Positions 30,255 through 36,857 of a stretch of 36,857 bases of DNA are shown here, piece by piece. The translations under genes and the position numbers were made by a program. This DNA is from Succinivibrio sp. (lineage in GTDB: Bacteria; Pseudomonadota; Gammaproteobacteria; Enterobacterales; Succinivibrionaceae), in contig JAGBLM010000008.1 of NCBI GenBank assembly GCA_017635415.1, positions 1 to 36,857 on the forward strand, written 5' to 3'. Under the pieces are notes generated by a model that was given only the letters and a program-made list of their open reading frames with translations, had not been told where the DNA came from and made no database searches. The stretch's first letter is position 1; every line of letters begins with the position of its first letter.

Positions 30255-32761
30255 TATTCTTCAAGATCCTTTACGCCATCAGGGCCCCACACCCGGACTT
30301 TTCTCTGAAAGTGTGGTCTGTCCTGTTTTCTTCGCCGTGATGACCTGTCCGCCGTACCTTTAAACTCATGTCCTGAAGATAATTCGTGATCCCCTCTCTT
30401 GGCAAATCGTCCGTCATAGGACGATGCCCCCGAGTCCTGACGGCTGTGGTGATCACGCAAGCCCCGTTTTGGAGAGTTACCTGAACTGCCACCTTTTAAC
30501 TGAACCTTATCACCTGAGAAACTGTTTTTCTTCTGGTCAAAAGCCTTAAGTTCACCTGACCATCGCGGTGCGGTTCTGAATTCAGTCATCGCCTGTGGCT
30601 GTGCGGTCATAGTGCTTCTGTCAAAATGCAGCATAAAGCAGGAGTGAATCTTTGCATCTCTGCTGAAGTCTTCTGGCAGAGTAGTCTTGGAAATATCCTC
30701 TATCACAAAGCCGAATTCAGTAAGCGCCTCTGTATCAAGCTTAAAGCCCCGGTGATTGGTACAGAAGATGACGGTTCCTCTGTCCTTAAGGTGACGCGTA
30801 AGATTTGACAGCAGTGCCACCTGATCTCTTTTCACATCAAAACTGCGCTCCATACGTTTTGAATTGGAGAAAGTCGGCGGATCTGCATAAATAAGATCAA
30901 ACTGTCGGTCATGCCCACGAGACACCCAGTTAAGACAGTCTGCCTGTTCAAAGGTATTTGCTTCAAGACTGAGATTATTAAGTCTGAAATTATCCATACC
31001 CCACTGCAGGTAGGTACGACTCATATCAACGCTGTGCGTGCTGCGGGCACCGCCCAGTGCCGCACTCACACTGGCAGAACAGGTGTAGGCAAACAGATTG
31101 AGGACATCCCTATCCTTTGACAGTTCCTGTATTTTCTGTCTTATAAGACGTCCGTCGAGGAACAGTCCGGTATCGAGATAATCTTCAAGGTTAACATAGA
31201 ACAGTCTGTTATCCTCATTAACCTCAATAAGGTTATGCTTCTGTTCCAAAGCTTTCTCGTACTGTTCGTCACCCTTTTTGATGCTGCGCTGCTTGAGAAT
31301 AACGTGCGAGCCGTCAGAGCCGGTGACATCAACAGTAGCAGAAATCATATCAAGCACATGCTGTCTTGCCACCTTAGGGTTGACACTCTTAGGTGCCTCA
31401 TAGGCCTGAATAACATACCAGCCGTTGTAGTAATCGATGGCAGCGGCATACTCAGGGACATCAGCATCATAAATGCGGTAGGCATTTATATTTTCTCTTG
31501 CCGCCCATTTACGCAGATGGGTAAGATTCTTCCTGAGGCGGTTGGCAAAATCCTCGGCGATTCTTCCCCGCAGCAGTTCTTTCGGACTCTGCTCACCGGT
31601 CATGTTGATATTGAAAACCCTTAACTGACACTCAAGTTCACCGTTGTATAAACGGTATACCTTGTCTGAGTGCAGGCGCAGACAGGACAGAAGTTCCTGT
31701 GAGGTGGAAATTACGGCAGCGCGTGCACCTTTGAAGTGTGTTTTCAGCTGTGACCCCAGCAGGGTGTAAAGTGAAATAAGTTCATTGAAATTACCCATTC
31801 TCCTGCCATATGGAGGATTGGTAACTATGGTAACCTTATTGCTGTTGTCCTGACCAAAAGGATTGACCACAGAAGCAAGGGCACAGTGGGAAACCTTAAC
31901 CAGGGAGGCAAATCCTGCTTTTTCCGCATTGAAATTGGCGATATCAACTATATTGCCGTCCTGATCGTTCCCCCGTATTTCAATACCGCGCTCAATGGCC
32001 TTTGCTATTCCTCTTGAGGAGCGGACTGAAGCCTCGGAAACAAGAGTCTTCCACACCTCCTCATCAAACTGTTTTAATTTGAAGAAACCAAAATGTTTAC
32101 GTTTAAGACCCGGAGCCGTATCGGTGGCAATAGCGGCAGCCTCAAGCAACAGAGTGCCAGAGCCACACATAGGATCAAAGAAATTACCGCCGTCATATCC
32201 TGAGCGGACCACCATGGCCGCAGCAAGATTCTCCTTGAGGGGAGCTGCACCTGTTGTCCTGTTGATTTCACGCTTTAAAAGCGCCCGACCGGAGAGATCG
32301 AGGGCGATAGTGGCAATCCCGCGGCGCTCCAGGTGAGCATAGATCTGTACATCTGGATTGTTTCTGTCAACTGACGGTCTGCCCCCGTCTGTTTTCTGCA
32401 GACGGTCGCAGATGGCATCCTTTATTTTAAGTGCACTGTACTGGGTATTGCGTAACGTTTCACTGACACCGTTAAAATCGACAGCAATAGTCTGAGCGGG
32501 AGTAAACCATTTCTCCCAGGCCACACCGTTTGCCGCAAGATAGAGATCGGTATCATCAGCACAGTTGAATTCGGACAGTTCAAGCAGAACTCTTGAGGCA
32601 AAACGGCTCCACAGACAGACCTTAAGACCTGTGGCAAATTCACCTTTAAAAGAAACACCGGCAACAGTCTCATGAGGTTCAAAAACCCCAAGAGCAGCAA
32701 CCTCAGCAAGCAGAAGACTTTCCAGCCCTTTTGGGCAGGTGGCAAAGAAACTTACGGACAT
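30254..32761 (-). CDS. rlmL: Bifunctional 23S rRNA methyltransferase RlmKL
   Basis: 835 residues against about 702 in E. coli. Residues 1-390 are the RlmL half (THUMP region, DPMCGSGTLL at 196-205, TNPPYGRRMG at 314-323), which makes m2G2445. Residues 395-715 are the RlmK half (LNLFAYTCSASVSAALGGA at 554-572, YADPPTFSNSKRM at 625-637), which makes m7G2069. Residues from about 716 to 835 form an extra tail rich in Gly, Ser, Arg, Lys, Asp and His (e.g. KRGLRDHHSRQDSG, DRSSRRRKQDRPH), probably disordered and RNA-binding. It heads the operon; GGAG-like TGGAGAG lies upstream, with TATAAT at 32792-32787 as a candidate -10. Confidence 0.95.
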   Translation of the reverse strand: MSVSFFATCPKGLESLLLAEVAALGVFEPHETVAGVSFKGEFATGLKVCLWSRFASRVLLELSEFNCADDTDLYLAANGVAWEKWFTPAQTIAVDFNGVSETLRNTQYSALKIKDAICDRLQKTDGGRPSVDRNNPDVQIYAHLERRGIATIALDLSGRALLKREINRTTGAAPLKENLAAAMVVRSGYDGGNFFDPMCGSGTLLLEAAAIATDTAPGLKRKHFGFFKLKQFDEEVWKTLVSEASVRSSRGIAKAIERGIEIRGNDQDGNIVDIANFNAEKAGFASLVKVSHCALASVVNPFGQDNSNKVTIVTNPPYGRRMGNFNELISLYTLLGSQLKTHFKGARAAVISTSQELLSCLRLHSDKVYRLYNGELECQLRVFNINMTGEQSPKELLRGRIAEDFANRLRKNLTHLRKWAARENINAYRIYDADVPEYAAAIDYYNGWYVIQAYEAPKSVNPKVARQHVLDMISATVDVTGSDGSHVILKQRSIKKGDEQYEKALEQKHNLIEVNEDNRLFYVNLEDYLDTGLFLDGRLIRQKIQELSKDRDVLNLFAYTCSASVSAALGGARSTHSVDMSRTYLQWGMDNFRLNNLSLEANTFEQADCLNWVSRGHDRQFDLIYADPPTFSNSKRMERSFDVKRDQVALLSNLTRHLKDRGTVIFCTNHRGFKLDTEALTEFGFVIEDISKTTLPEDFSRDAKIHSCFMLHFDRSTMTAQPQAMTEFRTAPRWSGELKAFDQKKNSFSGDKVQLKGGSSGNSPKRGLRDHHSRQDSGASSYDGRFAKRGDHELSSGHEFKGTADRSSRRRKQDRPHFQRKVRVWGPDGVKDLEE

Positions 32762-32935
32762 ACTCTCTCCAAAATTAAGTCTGACTATTATACAGTCCCG
32801 TCCCGTGGTATTTATTCACTATGAAAGGAAAAATCGATATTTACTGTCTTAAGATAAGGACAGCGCTCAGACCGGTCGCACGACAAAAGGGCGGCTGGCA
32901 GATGAAAGTCTCCGTCTGCTGCAGGTGTAAGAAGA

Positions 32936-32968
32936 GTTTACAGCCAGAAGCCGTCGTAGGCTGTAAAC
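32936..32968 (-). terminator. Hairpin after the old-yellow-enzyme gene
   Basis: A 10-bp stem GTTTACAGCC/GGCTGTAAAC with a 13-base loop, 35 bases past the stop of the minus-strand reductase gene. On the minus strand it is followed by TCTTCTT, so it is a weak terminator candidate. Confidence 0.45.
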
Positions 32969-33003
32969 GAGAGAACACAGCAAAAAATTTAAAGAAGTCC
33001 CGA

Positions 33004-34146
33004 CTAATAATCGGCAGCGGAGTTTACCGCCCCGGTTCTAGGTACAGCCCCCTTCAGAGGAGGCAGCCACGCTTCTCCTTTCTTGCACATCGTCCATAGC
33101 GGATCTGGAATGCCGTAATGATCCTCTTTGTCCGGATCTAGGGCTGTTACTATCTCCTCAGCCCTTGCCCCGTACAGTCTGGTGCCCAGATGCGGATTCA
33201 TCATGACGGATTTTCCGCAGCCGACAAACTCCGCAAAACCAGACTGCATTGCTTCAACATAATCAGTCAAGGACAGCAGTCCGCCTACACCTATGACAGG
33301 AAGTCTTCCTCCGAGGGCATCGTGAATCACCTTGAGACGTGTAGTGCCAAGTCCCGCTCCGCGGCGCACCATCTTATTAAAGTTCCACTGCGAGATATGC
33401 ACATACTGAATCGGTTTTTCAGTCAGTGCCTCAAGCAGTGTCAGAGTCTGAGTCATGGTGATGCCGTTTTCGCCCGGTTCCTCAGGGGACAGACGGTAAC
33501 CGATGATGAAGTCGGGACGGTTTAACCGTTCACGAACGGCACAGACTGCCTCAACAACCTGCAGAGGAAATCTTAGTCTGTTTGTAATACTGCCACCGTA
33601 GCGGTCGGTTCTGTGATTGGTTTTGGCCGAGAAGAACTGCTGCAGAAGATACTGATTGGCACCATGGATCTCAATGCCGTCATTTCCTGATCTGATACAC
33701 AGTTCCGTGGCATGAGCAAAACCTTCCACAATCTTTTCTATCTGTTCTTCATCAAGTGCTCTGACCTCTCCGTGGGCGCTTGAGGACAGTGCCTGCTCTC
33801 CTGTAAAGGCCGGATTGGCAAATTCACCGCCATGATGGATCTGCACAATTGACAGCGCCCCCTGACCTTTTATGACTGCTGCTCTTCTGGCAAGTGAATC
33901 AAGGTCACTCTCAGCGATGGCCTGCGGCTGGCAGGGAAAGGTCAGACCGTTTTTTGTCACGGCAGTGGCGCCCTGAATATACAGACCGATATGATCTGCT
34001 CTTGTGGAAAGAAATAAGGACTCTGCCTCGTTTACTGTTCCGTCAGGATTTGATGAGAACAGTGTCAGCGGAGCGACCGCGATCCTGCTGTCGGTTTTTA
34101 CTCCGTTGTTAAAGGTAAAAGGTTCAAAAAGAATGCTGCTGTCCAC
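33004..34146 (-). CDS. NADH:flavin oxidoreductase, old yellow enzyme family
   Basis: 380 residues, a single FMN-binding TIM barrel without the iron-sulfur/NAD domains of dienoyl-CoA reductases. Motifs: RIAVAPLT, QIHHGGEF (102-109), GIEIHGANQYLLQQFFS (157-173, with H161, N164 and Y166 as the usual substrate-activating set), TNHRTDRYGGSITNRLRF (176-193), GVGGLL near 290 and FVGCGKSVMMNP. It would reduce activated alkenes or related compounds with NAD(P)H; the physiological substrate is unknown. GTG start with GGAG nine bases upstream. It stands between rlmKL and the PPK2 gene, all on the minus strand, 64 bases after the latter. Confidence 0.9.
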   Translation of the reverse strand: MDSSILFEPFTFNNGVKTDSRIAVAPLTLFSSNPDGTVNEAESLFLSTRADHIGLYIQGATAVTKNGLTFPCQPQAIAESDLDSLARRAAVIKGQGALSIVQIHHGGEFANPAFTGEQALSSSAHGEVRALDEEQIEKIVEGFAHATELCIRSGNDGIEIHGANQYLLQQFFSAKTNHRTDRYGGSITNRLRFPLQVVEAVCAVRERLNRPDFIIGYRLSPEEPGENGITMTQTLTLLEALTEKPIQYVHISQWNFNKMVRRGAGLGTTRLKVIHDALGGRLPVIGVGGLLSLTDYVEAMQSGFAEFVGCGKSVMMNPHLGTRLYGARAEEIVTALDPDKEDHYGIPDPLWTMCKKGEAWLPPLKGAVPRTGAVNSAADY

Positions 34147-34210
34147 TTAAAAATTCTCCGTACCAGAAAAAGAAACTGACCTAAGAAACGGTTTTACATC
34201 ACTTCAGGCT

Positions 34211-35140
34211 TTACTCCGTTTTTTTCTTTGCTCTGCTCTCACATTTTTCCTTTTTCTGCGGAGCTATTTCCCGCTGCAGTTCGGTTCTGTAGCCTTTGAA
34301 GGTCTCAAGGCGTGATCTGGTCACGGTCGGATACTGCGGGTCCATATCCACAAGAGTTTTCAGGATGATTTCCGAGACCAGATAGCGCATATACCATTTG
34401 TGATCAGCAGGCACTATATACCAGGGTGCATATGAGGTGGCAGTATGATTGATGGCAGCCTCAAAGGCCTGCTGATAGTCATCCCAGTATTTGCGTTCCT
34501 CATAGTCACCTGAGGAAAATTTCCAGTTCTTTTCCGGCTCTTCGATACGGGAGAGGAAGCGTCTGGCCTGTTCTTCCCTGGACAGATGCAGGAAAATCTT
34601 CACTACCCTGACACTGTTGTGATACAGATACTTTTCAAAAGCCTTGATATCCTCATAGCGGTAACCGATAACCTCTTCAAGGTTAATACGCCTGGCACAG
34701 TCCTGTGAACGGTACAGTTCCTTCACTCTGCCTATCAGCACCTCTTCATAGTGTGAGCGGTTGAAAATGGCGATCTCTCCTTTGGCCGGAACCTGTTTTG
34801 CGATGCGCCACAGAAAATCGTGCGCCAGTTCCTCAGAACTTGGAGATTTAAAGGCGGACTCGTGTACGCCGTGAGGAGAAAGGCAGGTCAATACCGCCCT
34901 GATGGTACCGTCCTTTCCTGCCGCATCCATTGCCTGAAAAAGAAAGATTACGCCCTCTTTCTTGTCAGCATAAAGACGATTCTGCAGTTCGTCGATTTTT
35001 CCGTCATTCTTCCTTATGATCTTTTCAGCCTTTTCCCGGTCAGCGCACAGCGAGGTCTCGCAGGTTGACGCTTTGGCTATGTCAAAGTGTCTGCTGCCGT
35101 CATAACAGTATTTTTCAAGTCCGCCATCCTTATTTCCCAT
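34211..35140 (-). CDS. ppk2: Polyphosphate kinase 2 family protein
   Basis: 309 residues from ATG 35140, with GGAG seven bases upstream; an in-frame GTG at 35155 is upstream of that site. One PPK2 domain: Walker A MDAAGKDGT (71-79), Walker B-like FNRSHYEE (126-133), and the lid arginines and lysines in RFLSRIEEPEKNWKFSSGDY (about 201-220). Such enzymes move phosphate between polyphosphate and nucleotides; single-domain members with this layout phosphorylate AMP and/or ADP. The exact class cannot be decided from motifs here. The C-terminal 20 residues are strongly basic (KKEKCESRAKKK). It probably feeds nucleotide energy from polyphosphate. Confidence 0.9.
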   Translation of the reverse strand: MGNKDGGLEKYCYDGSRHFDIAKASTCETSLCADREKAEKIIRKNDGKIDELQNRLYADKKEGVIFLFQAMDAAGKDGTIRAVLTCLSPHGVHESAFKSPSSEELAHDFLWRIAKQVPAKGEIAIFNRSHYEEVLIGRVKELYRSQDCARRINLEEVIGYRYEDIKAFEKYLYHNSVRVVKIFLHLSREEQARRFLSRIEEPEKNWKFSSGDYEERKYWDDYQQAFEAAINHTATSYAPWYIVPADHKWYMRYLVSEIILKTLVDMDPQYPTVTRSRLETFKGYRTELQREIAPQKKEKCESRAKKKTE

Positions 35141-35173
35141 AGTCACACTCCACACTCAGGTAAATCCAACTCA

Positions 35174-35199
35174 CTGACGGAAGCATGATGATCCGTCAG
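35174..35199. terminator. Hairpin between GNAT and PPK2 genes
   Basis: An 8-bp stem CTGACGGA/TCCGTCAG with a 10-base loop, without a T run. It may protect or weakly terminate the GNAT transcript. Confidence 0.35.
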
Positions 35200-35318
35200 G
35201 CAAAACACGCCTGCCCTCAGGGGGGACAGCAGACAAACACCTGCCTGATATCTGTCTGAGGAATCAGGGCTCATTTATGACCTGTACAAAAGTCGGTGCA
35301 CCTGTATAATCAAAAGAA

Positions 35319-35774
35319 TTACAGATCTCTTATTAGACAGATATTGTTTTCCGGCAGTACCAGACCTTCTTCAGAGAAATTCTCAAAGCCGTGCTTGTCG
35401 CAGAGATTGATAACCGAAGAAAGAGAGGACGGCATGATGGTTATCATCTCCACAAAACCTGCCTCCTTGGCCTTTTCCAGAATCTTGTCGACCAGCTGCT
35501 CCCCAAGATGCTGACCGCGGGCTTCGCGTCTGACATAAAGACGTTTCATCTCACATCTTTCATCATTTATTCTGGTATAGGCAACCATTCCCTGAAATTC
35601 ACCATCATTTTCAGCAACAATCAGATTGCCGTGAGGAGGCAGATACTTTGCCTGAGCATCCCTAAGTTCATTCTCAAAATGCTGGAAAGCTGTATCCTGA
35701 TTCAGGTTCAGCGCAGAAGTTTCAATCATCTGCAGTACCTGGGGCAAATAACTTTCCCCATCAATAAATTTCAT
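35319..35774 (-). CDS. GNAT-family N-acetyltransferase
   Basis: 151 residues, a single GNAT domain. The acetyl-CoA pyrophosphate loop is visible as RREARGQHLGEQLV (RGQHLG at 86-91), preceded by the strand MKRLYV and followed by the helix VDKILEKAKEAGF; the C-terminal NLCDKHGFENFSE matches the usual closing Y/F motif. The acceptor (amine, amino acid or protein) cannot be told. GGGAG lies just upstream of the ATG. It stands alone on the minus strand, 178 bases from the PPK2 start. Confidence 0.85.
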   Translation of the reverse strand: MKFIDGESYLPQVLQMIETSALNLNQDTAFQHFENELRDAQAKYLPPHGNLIVAENDGEFQGMVAYTRINDERCEMKRLYVRREARGQHLGEQLVDKILEKAKEAGFVEMITIMPSSLSSVINLCDKHGFENFSEEGLVLPENNICLIRDL

Positions 35775-35904
35775 AAGAACTCCCTTTTGTCTGTTGATTT
35801 GGTTATCCTATTACGAGTCTAGTTTTGTCTGCTTTTTTTGGCAATAAAACAAGGTGTAAATCTAGATATAGAGCGCATATAGAAGCAGGATTCTGTATAA
35901 GAAT

Positions 35905-36459
35905 ATGAATTTGAGCATAGAAAGTCAGTTTAATCTTATTGCCAGGGAATACGATGGCAACAGGAGAAACTTCATTCCCTGTTTTGATGACTTCTACCAG
36001 AACTCCACAGATTTTATCTGTAAAAGCATCAGCCCCCCAAAAAACATTCTTGATCTAGGTGCCAGTACCAGACTGCTGTCGCTCTTCTGGTACCGACATT
36101 TTCCTCTTGCTGATTTTTATCTTGTTGACCTAGCTGAAGAAATGCTGAATGTTGCCAGAGACCGCTTTGCGGGCATCAGCACTGTCCATTTTGCTGTTAT
36201 GAACTATCTTGAACGGTTTCCCAAAAGCAGTTTTGATACGGTTATTTCCGCTCTTTCCATTCACCATCTTGAACATGCTGACAAACAGCGTCTTTTTGAC
36301 AGGATCCATGAGATTCTACCTAAGGGAGGCCTGTTCGTAAACTACGATCAGTTCTGCGCTGGCGCTGAGATTTTAAACAGCTGGTTTGACAGATACTGGA
36401 TAAATGGTCTTCAGTCGAAATTGCACCCTCTAATGTGTAGTACACTGAATTTCCAGTAA
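35905..36459 (+). pseudogene. SAM-dependent methyltransferase, truncated by an IS
   Basis: A class I methyltransferase-like frame: NILDLGASTRLLS (48-60), FYLVDLAEEMLNVARDRF (71-88), FDTVISALSIHHLEH (110-124) and ILPKGGLFVNYDQF (137-150). Family members run to about 220-240 residues; this one ends at 184. The last native codon is M177: codon 178 starts exactly at the TGTAG end of an insertion sequence at 36436, and residues 178-184 are encoded by the element. The SAM-binding loop, normally GxGxG, reads GASTR, so two of its glycines are missing, which suggests earlier decay. Substrate unknown. A weak AGGA lies 12 or so bases upstream of the ATG. Confidence 0.75.
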
Positions 36460-36857
36460 ATTATTTTCCTTATCTCTGTTCTCTTTTTGTTATCTACTTG
36501 TATTCATATTAATCTACCTGTTGTTTTTTATAAAAAATATATTGACTAGGGACTTAATTATATGTCTACTCTACATTAGAGCTGTTAATCTGGAGTACGC
36601 AGGAGCCTGTCCTATGATTTATCCTTTCATCCGTGTGCCAATTCCTGAACTTGGCGGTTATATCGGCGTTAATGGCAAACATAAATATCTTTATGTCTAT
36701 GTTGGAGACAGACAGATAGGCAAAGATGGTAGGAGTACTCACCCCAAGTCCAGAGCCATCGGCAGAATTGAGAAAAATGAAAACGGACAGGATGAGCTGA
36801 TGCCTAATGATACTTACTATGAGGTAATGGACTTGCCCAAACCCGAACTTGCTGTAA
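36436..36857 (+). mobile_element. Second IS1634-like element, left end (runs off window)
   Basis: It begins TGTAGTACACTGAATTTCC, similar to the left end of the element at 1707 (TGTAGCAAATACTAATTTTCC), and interrupts the methyltransferase gene. About 178 AT-rich bases precede the transposase ATG. The right end is beyond the window. Confidence 0.65.
36614..36857 (+). CDS. Transposase N-terminus, IS1634-like (partial)
   Basis: ATG 36614 with AGGAG eight bases upstream; 81 codons are open to the window edge. The N-terminus has the pattern KYLYVYVGDRQIG, then RAIGRIEKNENGQDELMPND, then TYYEVM, which matches the common opening of IS1634/IS4-like transposases (x-YVY-x, then IGKIDPETG-like, then LIPNxxYYE). 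It is not the same subtype as the transposase at 1769-3913. The catalytic domain is not in view. Confidence 0.72.
   Translation, partial: MIYPFIRVPIPELGGYIGVNGKHKYLYVYVGDRQIGKDGRSTHPKSRAIGRIEKNENGQDELMPNDTYYEVMDLPKPELAV

Noticed and set aside
32821..33099. 92-codon plus-strand frame between rlmKL and the reductase gene
   Set aside because: It overlaps the 3' end of the reductase gene antisense, its product has no recognisable domain, and the region contains a hairpin for the minus strand.
35278..35309. TGTACA-16-TATAAT on the plus strand facing the end of the GNAT gene
   Set aside because: No plus-strand gene or terminator follows, so I do not call it a functional promoter; it could at most start an antisense RNA.
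1..36857. CRISPR arrays, rRNA or tRNA genes
   Set aside because: I saw no regularly spaced repeats, no cas genes, no rRNA sequence and no complete tRNA cloverleaf on either strand, reading by eye.

Overview
The window looks like chromosome of an anaerobic or facultative gammaproteobacterium of moderate GC (mid-40s by eye), most plausibly in or near Succinivibrionaceae/Aeromonadales. The reasons are gammaproteobacterial proteins and gene pairs (rlmKL-uup-rnm-yciO, gyrA-serC, fadD-rnd, rdgC, trhP) alongside anaerobe-type genes (a metallo-hydrolase/rubredoxin fusion). This placement is inference from remembered families; no search was run.

Layout. 1-4180: a beta-lactamase-fold hydrolase fused to rubredoxin, a gene-poor stretch, then a complete IS1634-like insertion sequence. 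4180-7830: prs, a putative SprA-type metalloprotease and an NhaC antiporter, all on the plus strand. 7880-9950: two minus-strand accessory genes, an HNH endonuclease of the predicted-restriction type and a DUF3626-like protein. 9950-12330: a long AT-rich control region with two LacI-type operator-like sites, a short leader ORF, and a close homologue of the Vibrio Na+/galactose symporter vSGLT. 12331-12632: a candidate structured ncRNA with its own promoter and terminator.

12633-19431: a minus-strand run gyrA-serC-fadD-rnd with overlapping or tightly spaced genes. 19577-21734: rdgC-trhP on the plus strand. 21794-25251: three tandem membrane diguanylate cyclases in one minus-strand operon. 25428-26170: a candidate Hfq-type sRNA whose terminator is followed immediately by the 5' part of a group IIC intron. 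26171-32761: a small secreted protein, then the yciO/rnm/uup/rlmKL operon. 33004-35774: an old-yellow-enzyme reductase, a PPK2 kinase and a GNAT acetyltransferase. 35905-36857: a methyltransferase gene cut by the left end of a second IS1634-like element that runs off the window.

Most genes are housekeeping (nucleotide supply, DNA topology, RNA processing, rRNA/tRNA modification, serine and fatty-acid metabolism). The less ordinary parts are the two candidate small RNAs, the intron at the sRNA terminator, the triple diguanylate cyclase operon, the GyrA with Ala and Glu at the quinolone positions, and the HNH/DUF3626 gene pair.
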